From positions 2,170,001 through 2,234,000 of the forward strand of contig OX359249.1 of the NCBI GenBank assembly GCA_947179485.1: DNA of 64,000 nt, written 5' to 3'. Positions 38,380-50,880 of the stretch are shown here, in pieces (within the stretch, counting starts at the first letter, position 1; every line of letters starts with the position of its first letter). The notes under the pieces are model-generated. The model did no database searches. It saw only the letters and a program-made list of their open reading frames with translations, and had not been told where the DNA came from. The translations under genes and the position numbers were made by a program. This DNA is from Allacma fusca (Eukaryota > Arthropoda > Collembola > Symphypleona > Sminthuridae).

Positions 38380-39000
38380 CCTAGTGATACTTTCTCCTTT
38401 TAAAAAAATGTTCTAGTATTTTTCTAATTGTGTCATTGTCATTTGTGCTGGTCGTTAGGGTGTGTCCTGCAAGAAGACATTTTGATTTGCTAAGGGATGC
38501 CCCTACATTAAGAAGCCATTTCATTAACAAAATTTCCAGCTTTCACTTCCTTACGGAACATTCCTTCACTTCCCAACTTTCTTCTGCATTCTTAGACCGT
38601 TCCCCACTTCTTTTGCATTCCTGGGATTTTCTCACTTTCTTTCGCATTACTTGAACTTTCTTTTTGCTTTCTTTAACATCCCCGTTTAAACTTCCAGTCT
38701 CGCTTTATAGTTATTCATATATCTCGCATTCACGTTCTCATTGCTGGTCGTTTCCTTGAATAACTTTTCCCTCACTTATTCTACCTTTGCCAATATTTTC
38801 CGCAGTTGCCTCAACTTTCTCCTCACTTTCACCTTCTTAAATCAGATAAGTCCTCCAATTTCCCTGACACCATTTTCAGGCGTCTTAATATTTTTTTGAG
38901 GGTAAAATCGACTTTTCCTTATTTTCACCAACTTTCTCTTCACTTCTTCATAGCTGTTCTCACCTTCATCTATTTTATCTTGGCTCTCTCCTAGGTTAGT
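38380..39000 (+). repeat. Pyrimidine-rich degenerate block with ACTTTCT core
   Basis: Copies include ATACTTTCTCC, CAACTTTCTTCTGC, TGAACTTTCTTTTTGC, TCAACTTTCTCCTC and CCAACTTTCTCTTC. Linker lengths vary from about 20 to 60 bp. Confidence 0.55.
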
Positions 39001-40581
39001 TTGAATTCTTTGAATATTTGTCATCTCTAAATTTTTCGAATTTGCTCTCTCTGAGAAGACGATGCTCGTTATGGGAGAGAGGGGAAAGTTTTACAATTTT
39101 TCTTAATAAAACTACAAGGGAATGGAGTTTCGGGGGACATAAATATTGCCGATAATAAACAGATAGTCATTAAGTAACTTGTGTGGTAATCAATGTAGCT
39201 CGATGTACTCCAACGTCACTTAGTTGATATTTTATGATCCACTAATGCGTTGAGAAAGAGAATGGAGGGGGGTAAGATTGTCGAGTTTGGGAATCCCGCC
39301 ATGGAAATGACTGTAAAATATGAAAATGGACGGGGAAGAGCCCGCTTCTATTACTGATTATTAGTCAAGTCATTAGCTTTGAAAACAGACTTGGAATGGG
39401 GAGGGTAATTTCCAACCCGTCATGGTCCCTTCAAATATCCATAAGTTAAAGGGGAAAGAATGGCCTCACTCCACAATATTATTTCCGTGAGTACACAGCA
39501 GCTAATGGAGAGCCAATATGGGAGAAAAAAGTAGTTTTTCTCTCTTGTTATCCATTCGCTGAGTGCAGTCTGCTCCCGATGTGCCGATCATTTTCAAAGT
39601 TCAACCTCCTTTCAATTCCTCCTAAACTCCTGGATTTTAGCTTTGAGTTTAAAAAATGTATGGACGGTCAAGTTTTTCCTACTAAAACGCCTCGATCGTA
39701 TTGTGAGTAGTTTGTTGTCCAGCAGGATGTCCTGCATTTTTGTCAGGTTTAAAGTTTCTTTTACCTCCAGACTACTTTTCAATATTGAATGCTTGCATAT
39801 TTTATATTATGAAGCATGCTTTTCAATGTACCGCTACCATTATTCATGGACACTTTTAGGGCAGCCCAAATATACATAAATTCAACTTTATTTACGTCAG
39901 GATATTTCAGGAATTTTCAGGATAATTTATGTAAAATGTGAACTGTAGGGAGACGTTTAACAGACCATAAATTCAGGGTCATTTCAGCTCCTAGCCTTTA
40001 ATCCTGGCATCATTTACACGAGCTAACACACCCTAACTCCATCCGCCCTATGAAGGTTTGACTGAGTAGGGTCCTGTAAATATAGCAGGGTCCCTTGCAG
40101 GAGGACTTTCTCCGTTGAATCATTAACATGTCAGTTCATTCCATTTTATCTCATTGACAGGATTTTTCTATATAAAAGCATTTCCGGATAGATTTGCAGG
40201 ATTTATTTCACTTTCAAAGGTACTTCTATAAAGTGACTGCACTGTATTTTTTGAATAAATACGATCATCTCCTCATGGTCCAATGCACATTAAACACTTA
40301 TCCGGGAGTGGAAGATTTACGTTGGGAAAAATGAAGGCGCGTCAGGTCCTACATACATTTGAAGGAGAAATCCAGCACATGCGGAAGTGGTTGGGTGAAA
40401 GCAGTTTGGTGAAAGTAACTCGACTAAATTCTGACTAAGCATTATTTTTCTGCCTGAGGGAAATGGCTACTTGATGGTAATTCTTGTACTGTGTAAATTT
40501 CTTTATAGATAAGGAAGTGCAATAAAAATTGAGGGGGGAGAAAGTGATAGCGTATGAGGAAGCGATAGGGCTATAGAGACT

Positions 40582-40600
40582 GTATGTGTGTGTGTGTGTG
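40582..40600 (+). repeat. (TG)n microsatellite
   Basis: Eight to nine TG units follow CTGTA. Confidence 0.9.
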
Positions 40601-41029
40601 ATACGGAAGATGGAAAGACAAGACCGTGGAAACAGAAGGGCTGGGAAAAGGGAAGGGAATAAAAGGACTACAAGATTGCAATTTGTGATTTTTTGATGCA
40701 CTGCACTACTTGAGCGTACATAGCGGAAGCGAGTCTAAGGGAAAGCATTTACCATCCGTCAGACAATGCCAGCGCTTATGGGAGCCTGCTTAAGTGCAAA
40801 GTGATGCTTGATAAAGAGCAGAGTGGAACCTTACGACAAATAAATTGAGCTTGTTCATTTAAATCGTCTTCCTCCGCTTTTCCTATCCCGTCCCTCCCCC
40901 TCATTCCCCTCAGATCAGCTTCATTACGGGAGGGAGAGGGACTACTGTGTAGTCAAGCATCAACTGCTCCACATAAATAACTTTGAAAAATTCACTTAAT
41001 TACCATTCCGTCTATTATCTTCCCTCGTC

Positions 41030-41700
41030 ATTCTCTCCATCTTCCCAAGTCATTTAATGCATAATGCTTTCTCCCTATCCCAATACTTTCTTCTTAATTT
41101 CTCTCTTTAACATTTTTCTTGAGCAAGAACAATCTTCTCTCAGATGCTAAATGGGCTTCTCAGCCCAATTCCGCTGGGCTCGTTCATCTACTACTTTCTC
41201 CCTGTGTTTCCCTCCACGTTATCCCAGTTATTCCCTCCAGAATTTTACGTACACTTTCTCCTATACCTCTAATATCCTTCCTAACACGATTGTCCTTTTT
41301 CTACTATTTTCGCTGTCTTTGTACGGTTTTTTGTCACTTTAAATGCTTTCTCCCTCCATTTCATACACGAGTGTTCCCTCCACATGACGATCACGTTCTT
41401 TCCCTACTCTCAATATATTTTGCCCCTCCACTTAACACACACATTTTTGGTCAACTTTCGACATGTTTTCTCAAACTCAAGTGCTTTCTCCCTCAGAATT
41501 GTCCAAACTTTTTCTCTACCTCTTGCTGTACTTTCTCTTGCATATTTTAATACATTTCTACATTGTTTCCCGATATAGACTCTGCGCTCACTCTCAACTT
41601 AACTTGTCCGTTTACCTTCTAAATATACTTCCTTTCTCACAAATTTAAATGCTTTTTCTTTGAACATGCACCACTTACGGATTTCGAGTAATTTTTTAAT
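41030..41700 (+). repeat. Pyrimidine-rich degenerate block with GCTTTCTCCCT core
   Basis: GCTTTCTCCCT recurs near 41065, 41345 and 41481, with ACTTTCTCCC at 41191 and ACACTTTCTCC near 41249. The unit between them (roughly 50-140 bp) is not conserved. Confidence 0.6.
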
Positions 41701-41754
41701 GCCTATACTCCCCAACCCCTTCTGCATTTCAGTAACGGTTTTTGTTGTTGTCAG

Positions 41755-42070
41755 GAAGAGGTTCAAAACCAGCTTACACTAGAATACGGGAGTTTTAGAA
41801 AAAATGATAGATGTAGATAATGATAAAATAGGAATGAATGAAAGAACGGTAAAGTTTTGAAAAATAAATTAAATGTAGGTGAAAGCTGTGAAATTAGAAA
41901 AGAAAGGAAGGGGACTAAATATTTTCAGAGGTACGTCCGCTAACTAAGATTTAATTGAGAAAAAGTTGCTAGGAAAGGGAGAAAGCTTGGATGGCTAAAA
42001 AAATGGAGAAAACAGTTACTGGGTTTAAAGGGAGATGAGGATGTGCGAAAGCTCCGTGTAAAGAAAATAG
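41755..42070 (-). repeat. Purine-rich degenerate block
   Basis: GGTGAAAGCTG, GAGAAAGCTTGG and GGAGAAAACAG motifs switch strand relative to the adjacent pyrimidine-rich block on the left, so the two form a coarse inverted pair. Confidence 0.45.
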
Positions 42071-42138
42071 AGCGACAAGATTTCACCGTTCCATGACGCC
42101 CTCCCTTCCTCTCACGTCCGTTGTTTCAAGCATTTTTG

Positions 42139-42173
42139 TACAGTGTACTCTTATTATAAGAGTCCCTTTTGGA
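42139..42173 (+). mobile_element. Pogo/Tigger-like TIR remnant, well preserved
   Basis: TACAGTGTACTCTTATTATA is followed by AGAGTCCCTTTTGG. It is the clearest single-unit example in this intron. Confidence 0.7.
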
Positions 42174-42774
42174 AAGGCATTCCTCTGTAGCATCGTAAAA
42201 CATTTTTGCACAATTCCAATTAGGACCAGCTGACTTGTCTGTACGTACCAGGATGGTATTTCTGGAGGCAATTTCATTTTTTTGATGGGGCGCCTATCCA
42301 CAGAGACTCCACCGTAGGCACCCATGTAAAGAAGAGCCAGTGCAGAAAAATGTCTGTCCTAAAGTATCTTGGATTCTCTCCCTTATCTCCACTAAACAAG
42401 CAAAAGGGAGACAGGGACAGTGACCTCCCTTTATTAAGGCCCTCATCGAACAAGGAAAGAACACGCCTGACGTAGTATCCTCTTTCTTGGAAAACGGAGG
42501 ACTTCCGTCAGACAGGAATTGAGGGAACTATTTTTGATGATAGATTAAGGGGATATTATTTTAAAGAGGTCTCTTACAACGACAACACCCTGTATAGAAG
42601 TTGTTCAAGGAGAATACGATACTTCACAAGCTGCCAACTAAATGGTCTGCAAAATCCCAGCCCTGAATTCCAAACCAAGTCCATGGAACATTTATCATGT
42701 CTCTTGCTCAACTTTCACCCAACTGATGCACCTCTCTGGAAAAGCCCTCGAAGAACTTGCACACACCGCAAAGC

Positions 42775-42817
42775 ACAATGTAGTCTCGCTATGCGAGACC
42801 CTCTCATGCGAGCAATG
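42775..42817 (+). mobile_element. Pogo/Tigger-like TIR remnant
   Basis: ACAATGTAGTCTCGCTATGC then GAGACCCTCTCATGCGAGC. GCGAGAC can pair with GTCTCGC, giving the segment a small hairpin. Confidence 0.65.
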
Positions 42818-44107
42818 TGTCTAGAACATCATGAGAAACATTTCTCTATAACCCTGCCTCACCCAATCTTAATTTTTCTTCATATAACACTATGTAATTT
42901 AATCAATCATTTGTCTAATTTTCGAAGGGAGTCTTAATAGCATGAACACCCTGTAAAGAGTTTCTCTCAGAGTGCCTCTCCCTTTCAAACTTCTCCTCTC
43001 AATTTCCTCCCAACTTTCCCTGATTTCACTTTCATCCTCAACTTCATCCTACTTTCTCTTCTTGAGACATGTAAATTGTGGAAAGCTGTTTCATTTCCAT
43101 TGCAAATCCGGGCTTGCAAAACCTACAGGTAGTCGAAATTGCCCGCAATTTCACCACACTGGCTACCAATTTCTTCAACGATACTGTCCAGGCTCTTTAG
43201 AAGGGAGCCCTTCAAACCTCGACTTGAATATAACGACCCCACAGTTTTTTCCGGCAATGTTAAAATCAAAAGTAGGATTGCGTTAGTTGGGAAATTGGAG
43301 CTCGTTACAAGGTCAGGCACCCTGAATTGAAAAGGGCTGCTGGAACGAGACTCCCGTTTATGGGATTTTTGCATTATGCGAATGAATGCAACACTTGCAC
43401 TAACTTTCTCCACTCTGTTAACAACTTAACCTGACTTACCCTTTGCTCATTTTCATATTTTCGTATATACAGGAAAATCTCATTTGAACGGAGGGATTCA
43501 TATTAGATTTCTCGCTGTAGGGACTGACTTTCTCCGTCCGACCATCTAGTTTCACAATAATTAAGGAATTGCTTATTAGGAATAGTTTTTATAAAGGATC
43601 AGAATCTCGAGTCTCGGAAGAATCCCTTGTAGGGAGATTTGACTGCAGAGGTTTCCCTTGCTAGAGAAATTTATTGACTGGGAGAAAGTCCATGGGATGC
43701 TAAGGGAAAAGGAATTTTGGAGGGAGAAAGCCCTCCAGAGACGGAATGTAATTTGGGCAAAACCTAATAGGCCTTTGACGTAAGCCAAGACTTGAGAGGG
43801 GATTGTTAAAGACAACTAAAAAAAAGGCCGGAGGAAAAATGAAAGGCGGGTTAAGACGGAATTAAACATTTCAAGACTTTTCTCCGAAGTGGAATCAGCC
43901 CGGGACAGTTCCAGTTTCTAATAATAAATGCTTCAGTCCAGTTAAGAATCAAGGGAGAAAGCTGTAATGACTCCACTCCACTCTCACCCTCCCTTCTTAC
44001 GTAGAATCTACAGGGGGGCTTTAAAAGTTCCTATCCCACCCGTCCAATTCTCCAGTGGATTTTGTGAGGGGAAATATTATTATTTAAAATTGGAGGAAAA
44101 ATCAGCG

Positions 44108-44143
44108 TACAGTGTAGTCTAGCTATAAGAGAGTCGTTCATAG
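44108..44143 (+). mobile_element. Pogo/Tigger-like TIR remnant
   Basis: TACAGTGTAGTCTAGCTATA then AGAGAGTCGTTCATAG. Confidence 0.65.
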
Positions 44144-44371
44144 CTTTCCACATTCATAATTCCTTCCTTAGCAAAGTATTTAGAGTAGACTCTGTAGGAA
44201 TCTCTAAGGATCGAAAATCTGACTCATTTAGTACATTCATAGTTACTGTAGTTTAAAAGTGTAGATCTCTATTTAACGAAACCCCATGAAGATGTTTGAG
44301 CCCTTAGGGAAGTATTCCTAGAGAAGATGCAGAGAGATTCGACGTAACATGAATCAAATTTAGTAGCTTGA

Positions 44372-44400
44372 AGGGGACTTTATAGAGAGAGTTGATTGTA
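44372..44400 (-). mobile_element. Pogo/Tigger-like TIR remnant, reverse orientation
   Basis: The plus strand reads GGGGACTTTATAGAGAGAGT then TGATTGTA. It faces the plus-oriented remnant at 44108, about 230 bp away, so the pair could be the two ends of one small element. Confidence 0.6.
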
Positions 44401-44556
44401 AAGTACAGGGGAGAAAGCAGGGGAGGGAGTGTTAGAGGAATGTAAAGTCGAATAATATAGTGACGCCGTGGTGGAAAGTATTTTTCCCTGTTAAAAGGAG
44501 ATGTGGTTATAAAGAGCATGTAGATAAATGCTTACCTTTGAGAAATGCGAGTGTGT

Positions 44557-44594
44557 CGTTACAGGGGAAATATTATAGGGAGCGTGGACTGTAG
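44557..44594 (-). mobile_element. Pogo/Tigger-like TIR remnant, reverse orientation
   Basis: GTTACAGGGGAAATATTATA then GGGAGCGTGGACTGTAG on the plus strand; a further weak copy (GGTTATAAAGAGCATGTA) lies at 44505. Confidence 0.5.
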
Positions 44595-45103
44595 TGAAAG
44601 AAAGAAATTGCTTAATTTCTCACTGTCCACAAAGCATTGAAGGGAGACTTGGCTCGGACCACTTGCTCCGTATTGTTTATGTGAGAGACAGAGGGAGACG
44701 GAGGCTTACAAGGACTCCTAACAAGAACATCAATGTGTCTACTTACCCTCAAATGAATTACTCATGTCCTTCCAGAGAACACTCCGGAGCTTTCCCCGTC
44801 TCCCACTCATTCTCCAGTCCGACTCTTCCAACCCTACTCTTTCTATCAACTTTTCCATCACGCTATAAACTCATATCTAAACCAACTATTTAATGCCTTT
44901 CACTTTCCTGGGCAAAGAACGGAGAAAACTTGTACTGTATCCCACCATCCACCAGGAACCCTGCCATTATTACAATATCAAAGCAAATGTGTCATGTAAG
45001 GGAGAAAAATTGACACTGATGAAGAAGAATGAATACAACCAATTTTATGAATTACCACACTTCAACTTAAACCTGAACTCGATATTCAAGTCAAACATTA
45101 GCT

Positions 45104-45400
45104 CAAACTCAAACTCAAACTTGAACTCAAACTTGAACTCAAACTTGAACTCAAACTTGAACTCAAACTTGAACTCAAACTTGAACTCAAACTTGAACTC
45201 AAACTTGAACTCAAACTTGAACTCAAACTTGAACTCAATCTTGAAAAAAAAAACTTGAACTCAATCTTGAAAAAAAACTTGAACTCAATCTTGAAAAAAA
45301 AAACTTGAACTCAATCTTGAAAAAAAAACTTGAACCCAATCTTGAAAAAAAAACTTGAACTCAAACTTTAAGTTTAAGTTTGTCAAGTTGTACAAACCAT
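45104..45400 (+). repeat. 12-bp ACTTGAACTCAA minisatellite passing into a poly-A-spaced variant
   Basis: About eleven units of AAACTTGAACTC run to about 45240, then about five longer units of CTTGAACTCAATCTTG plus an A-run of 7-10, ending in CTTTAAGTTTAAGTTTGTC. The A-runs differ in length, as expected from slippage. It reads as Asn-Ser-Asn-Leu repeats in one frame, an artefact. It lies 150-440 bp downstream of the exon B donor. Confidence 0.95.
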
Positions 45401-45547
45401 CTTTTTGACATTCATTAAATACAGGTGAAGAATAAGCTGCATTGAGCTAAACTCGACTGGAAGACTCCTCAGCACAGAGCAGACTAGGGCATAAACATGT
45501 ATCTAGGTCCCCCATACATAGTGTTCAGAATAATTAAATTTACGTAC

Positions 45548-45672
45548 CTGATCTGTTCTGACGTTGTCGACGACAAAGTTGAACCATAACCTGTAGCGAG
45601 GATTACAAGTGTCGGGGCGAATGAACAAGTCGTACTCGAACTCCGAGATGAAATCCACTCGTCCCAAGTTAC
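45548..45672 (-). CDS. AGBL4: CCP6/AGBL4-like carboxypeptidase, N-domain exon (exon B)
   Basis: This is the most diagnostic exon. Read on the minus strand after acceptor GCGAACAG it gives (G)NLGRVDFISEFEYDLF, then IRPDTCNPRYRLWFNF, then VVDNVRTDQ, and ends CAG|GTACGT (phase 0). The run EYDLFIRPDTCNPR followed by WFNF is characteristic of CCP6 rather than of CCP1, CCP4 or CCP5, from established knowledge of the family. It is 125 nt; with the single G carried from exon A it makes 42 codons with no stop. The N domain packs against the catalytic domain and helps choose glutamylated substrates. A 12-bp ACTTGAACTCAA minisatellite starts about 150 bp into the downstream intron. Confidence 0.95.
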
Positions 45673-45811
45673 CTGTTCGCAGATTAACATCCACTCGTTA
45701 GAACAACCTCCGCGATTTATTGCTCCCCACTTGAGCACCTTTTAAGCCTACCAACTCTACTTAAGCATTTAATTAGTTCTCCCTCATACCCCTATCCCCT
45801 CACGCACCAAC

Positions 45812-45863
45812 TACAGTCAACTCTCACTGCAGAGGTTCCCCCCGTAGTACTTTCTCCATATAA
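45812..45863 (+). mobile_element. Pogo/Tigger-like TIR remnant linked to ACTTTCTCC
   Basis: CTACAGTCAACTCTCACTGC then AGAGGTTCCC and GTAGTACTTTCTCCATATAA. It joins the TIR-like segment and the ACTTTCTCC motif within 45 bp. Confidence 0.6.
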
Positions 45864-48413
45864 AGCCTACCCTCACCGCTTTCTCTTTTTCGCCCTACCT
45901 TGGCACACACACTTCTTTTCACCAAGACCATGAATTTTTCCCTTTACTCAGCCCTTACATTTAACTCCCTATAAGTGACTTAATAAAAGTCTCCACACAG
46001 TCTGCTCTCCCTACAAACCACTCCCCCACATTACCATTTTCTCATTACAAGTAAAACAAATATTTACACACATTTCCAATTATTGTTACACTAATAATCT
46101 TCCTCCTTACAAAAATAAACACGAAAATGTACCCCCCACTAACAATAAGAACACTCACAGTGTCCTGAACCCCTTTGACGAGCCTTTTCTCCAGTGGACA
46201 CTTTCCTTCTACCAAAATGGTAATTTCTCACACACACAACAACACTGTTCGTGCAGTAGCCATACGTTATGAGGGATCCTTCTATAGGGATTTTTTATTA
46301 GGCTTTTATTCCTTCAGCAAATTGCTGAGAGTCCTGCTTACCAGGGGTACTGTCGCAGTTTGGAGGCACTGTCTATCCCTTCACAATAATCCTTGGGCTA
46401 TTTTGATAGCCATGGGAGCCAGGGGGGAAGAAAGTGATGACTCGTTTGAAGGTGTATTGAAGGGAGGAAAGGAGAAAAGGAAGACGTGGGAAAAGGAGAT
46501 GAAATAGAAAGAAAAGTGACGTTGACATTACACGGTTCCATTAATTCTCATTAGTGGTGTCAGAGTCTGACTCTCCAGCTCATCTCGCTCCTATCCCTCA
46601 CACCTCCCCAACTCCTCTCACACAACCAAAGTCAAAGCGGGCTCGTACATTATTATTTTTCTTCTATTAACCGCCAGTTGTGAACCTTTCTTTTTCCTCT
46701 GGATTCACTTTTCTGTCCCAACATCCCATCGTCCCGGGCTCCTCCTCAAGTCCCGCTCTTCAAACCCCTCACAGTCAACTTCCTTCCCACTCACGCCTAA
46801 TATAAAACCCTTCTTTGAGGCTTGGCAATGTCATCCTTTTATTCAGACATGTATACTGTCATTAAAGGAAACCATGGCGGTTATATTATAATTAAGGCGT
46901 TACACACATCAATGTACAATCCACCATAACAGGGGACAATACTCGACCATAGCAATATATGTATATAACCCTCTGAGTGATTATCACGGAGGTATATCTA
47001 TCTCTCTATTGGATCTGGAAGTGCCAAGGACGTTTTAAAGGCAGGATTTAGATAAATACAATAAATACATACTTTGGAAAGGATCCTTGTGTCAAGGGTG
47101 ACCCTCTGTAAGGAGGTTGGACTTTCTCCTTACTTTCCCTTTCTCCCTTCGCCTGACCATCATCACTCTGCAATTGACTGGAGGGACATTTTCTAAATTT
47201 AGGATTGCACTCTTATAAATGAAACTGAGGAATTCTTTCCAGGTCTGAGGGGAAGGGAAAATGCTGGGCAGTGACAATCCAGAGCGTGGGCTAATTCCGG
47301 CCGAATTGATCACATTAAAATAGTGAAGAGAAAGAATGATTGGGAAAATCTTCACAGGTAATATAGAAGGAATACTGCGCGTCAGCATCCCTCAAGGGCT
47401 GTAAAGAAGTCATGCCAATGAAAGGAAGAATTGAGGGGAAAGTAATTACTTAAAAGGGAATACTAATTGTAAGTAAATCACTGTAAGGGTTCCTCATCCA
47501 AACTGATTACTTTTAAGCGCCCTGGGATCAAAAGGCTTTAAATGCCAGCGATTCCTTGCGACGCGCCAATAGCGTTACTTCATGCCAAATCATCTTTTAT
47601 TTATCCCCGCAATAATGTGATTATTTCATTGCCAAGCGCGCTTCAATATGATACTTTTTAATACGATAAATGATAACGCATCTTCAAACATGCATTTAGC
47701 GGTTTATAATTTATAAGTAATTAGCACAAATGTAATAATTATATAAAGCATATTATATAAAGTGCATAAAATTTAGACACTTGTTTAAAATTGAGGCGCC
47801 GAAAAATTAAAGCTGTTTTTCCAATCTCTGAAATAATAATAATTCTAGCTGTTGTTTGAAGGCGGACAAATAGAGTATTTGAGTACCCTGTATACGTCTG
47901 GTTCTTCCCATGACTTTTGAGGCGAGATGAGTTGCAGGAGGAGTTAGGGAAGAGCATCTTAGCAGAGGTCCAGAGGAAGGAGTAAGTTTTGGTGGGTATA
48001 AAATAAAACGATAAAAAGACGTTCCATCCGAAATTTCCGAGTTTCCTGTACAACAAGTCGTTTTGCGCTTGAATGGAGGTATTTCGCCTCATCCCGAGTC
48101 TTCATTGCTTTCGCAATAACCAACTAAATATGTTTTTACAGTTGTCGTCCCACACAACTACAGGGGACACCCCTTCTCACAAGACCTCATCCCAGGATTT
48201 CCTCCCATTAAAATATCATTCCTGTCATCTATATAGTTTCGAGACAGACGTCTCTTCTGGGAGAATCTCAGAGGTTCTTTATAAAGTGGGAAGTGTCCTT
48301 ATATCTGTAAAAGGATAGCATTCGTGGCAAGAGTGACTCTGTCCAGAGTCAACTCACAACTCTCAGGCATCCTACAAGCAAATTGTCAAAGGCTTTTCCA
48401 CCACGCCTCTCCC

Positions 48414-48453
48414 TACAGTGCACTCTCGATTTAAGGGACCCTCTTAAAGCTCC
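48414..48453 (+). mobile_element. Pogo/Tigger-like TIR remnant, well preserved
   Basis: TACAGTGCACTCTCGATTTA then AGGGACCCTCTTAAAGCTCC. The AGGGACCCTC segment matches the consensus well. Confidence 0.7.
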
Positions 48454-49287
48454 TATCCCTCGAAGCACTATTTTAAAAACATCCATTTATTAGGTACAAT
48501 CTAAGGTTCTATTCTTAGGTACAATACCGTAATGCTCCTTATAACAGGCGTAAGTGTTATGGTAAATGTGCCATCTAGCATTAAGGGACCTAGGTAAGAG
48601 AGGATTCTGGCCCCAGGCAAAAACATTTGCTAACAATAAAAAATTGTGTCTTGTAAGTTACCGCACGTTTGGCGGAATCTTCAATGGAAAAATACTACTA
48701 CAGTTTACTATGCTACAAATCTCAACAGATTCCTTTCAACAGCTGGACCTTTCAGAAGCATGTGTCTTAAAAGGGCTTTCTCTCTTTGCCGAATATTCAC
48801 TGGCCCCTTTAGTACGGCATGCTTGTAAGGGAGGACTTGGAGGATTTGCGTAGGGGGGGACGATATTGTAAGAGTTGGACTGTAGACAATAGCTCGTTAT
48901 GACTTGATAAGGAGAGCGGACTGTGAGGAGGAGTAAATGGAATGGACGCAGGGGAGAGAGGCATTGTCATTGGATATTATTTTTATGATTAGCGTTACTA
49001 TTTACTTTTGTGCTATTATTGTCATCTCCCCTTGGCCATTCTCCCATCATCTCCTTCCTCCATAAGAAACTTGTTATCTGTCCATTTCCCATTCGCACAA
49101 TCCCTCTCCCTTGGACTCCCCGTAACCATTTATTTTTAGTTTAGACTCCTCAATTAAAACACATCTCCATCCCCATTCCAGTCCCGATGCCCGGGCCCAC
49201 GGCGTTAAGAGCCAAAATGAACAATGCGAGGGACTATTCCCAATCCTGGGAATGCTAACTAATTGGAAGGAGCTGTAAGAATTCTGG

Positions 49288-49320
49288 TACAGTGGATTCC
49301 CTTTATAACAACCGTTTTTA
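49288..49320 (+). mobile_element. Pogo/Tigger-like TIR remnant
   Basis: TACAGTGGATTCCCTTTATA then ACAACCGTTTTTACC. Reverse-type fragments (GTTGTTATAGCAAACCCC near 49565 and GTTGCTATGACGGATCCCC near 49683) lie 270-400 bp to the right. Confidence 0.65.
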
Positions 49321-50454
49321 CCAAAATACTTATTTAAGTCTTAACGCTTATTAAGTTTGTTTATTTTTTGTACAGAAATTTTTGTAATTAATTCGATAAG
49401 GAGCGGGTTGTCAGGGCTGAGACCAAATCGACCATTAATAAATTCATTCATTCGTAACTACACCCCTTAATCGAGCTCAAAATGAAATTAATCCACGGGA
49501 CAAGTTAAGACAGGTAGGGCAAATGAGATTGTACTCAATGATCGTATTTACAAATATAGGGAGTGTTGTTATAGCAAACCCCTTGTAGTATGATTGTGTA
49601 TACAGTGGCGAAAGTAATTGGATACTGTACGGTGTCCTCCCGTGTTTAGATCTGCAAAAATTCAGGTAGGGACAAGTTGAAATGTTGCTATGACGGATCC
49701 CCTGATAAGAAGACATGGAGTGAAAGTGACTGGATGTTGGAGGACTTGATCTTTGTAATTTGAGAGGATGGCTGCTTCCCAAGGTGGGTATTTAAACGTG
49801 TAGAAGAGGATGTATGCATTTGGGATGGGAAATTAGGGAGTTATTAGAACGGAGGAGAGAAAAAGACTGAGAATAAACAGCTTTCTTTTGCTCATTTGTG
49901 AGACGATGGCTTTTAATGAGGATGGGAAGCGGAGAGAGGATCAGACATGGTCGGGACGCACTAAAGAGAGTGGAAGTCTTGATAATGGGAGTATAAAGGG
50001 AACTTATCAAAGCCCAGACTTGGCTCTGTACTAAAGCGCATAATTGAATGTGTTTATATAATTAGACATATGATTATGCACGTGTTGGGGAGAAAGTCAT
50101 TGAGGGAGAAATCAAAGGCGGATTTTCAATTTGCAACTCCGAGCATTGTATTGAAATGACGCCAGGATTTCCCTGAAAGCCCTTCAACACTCAGTAAGTC
50201 AAGTGGAAGGAGAACAAATGCACTCAATTATGTCCACTGGAGTCAACTTTATCAAAGGTCTCAAATATAGCTCCTCAGAGCTCAACTTCCTCCAAGTCCC
50301 AAGCTCCAACTTCAAATCTAATTCCAGTTTATTTTGCAACTCAAGTTTATATGATCTCATTTCAGTCCAAAATTCAAGGCTGCCTTTAAACTTCGTTGGC
50401 AATTGTGACATCAAACTTGGCACTCAATTAGGCATATGCAATTGACATTCGAGC

Positions 50455-50880
50455 ATGATAATTGAACCTTATTCAAACTTGAATTTCTAAGCCCTATTCG
50501 AACTTGAATTTCCAAATCTCACTCAAACTTGCATCTTGAACTCTTACTCAAACTTGAACTCAAACTTGAACTCTTACTCAAACTAGAAATCTTACTCAAA
50601 CTTGAACTCAAACTTGAACTCTTACACAAACTTGAACTCTTACTCATACTTGAATATTGAATCCTTACTCTAACTTGAATATTGAATCCTTACTCTAACT
50701 TGAATATTGAATCCTTACTCTAACTTGAATATTGAATCCTTACTCTAACTTGAATATTGAACTCTTACTCATGCTTGAATATTGAATCCTTACTCTAACT
50801 TGAATATTGAATCCTTACTCTAACTTGAATATTGAACTTTTACTCATACTCGAATATTGAATCCTTACTCAAACTTGAAC
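50455..50880 (+). repeat. 25-bp minisatellite with ACTTGAATATTGAATC core
   Basis: From about 50640 to 50880 about nine units of CTTACTCTAACTTGAATATT plus GAATC repeat with few changes. To the left (50455-50640) is a more diverged zone of ACTTGAACTCTTACTC, close to the 12-bp unit at 45104. The array may thus have grown out of an ACTTGAACTC precursor. Confidence 0.93.

Larger units (their letters stand above)
37650..45547 (-). other. Intron between exons B and C (about 7.9 kb)
   Basis: It is bounded by GTACGT at the exon B donor and TTTCCAG at the exon C acceptor. It contains pyrimidine-rich blocks at 38380-39000 and 41030-41700, a purine-rich block at 41755-42070, TIR-like fragments at 42139, 42775, 44108, 44372 and 44557, a (TG)n tract and the ACTTGA minisatellite at 45104-45400. 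The stretch 39060-40430 shows only scattered TIR-like debris. Confidence 0.85.

Noticed and set aside
44893-45258. Open frame with Asn-Ser-Asn-Leu repeats
   Set aside because: It is produced by the 12-bp minisatellite; the non-repeat part has no recognisable domain.
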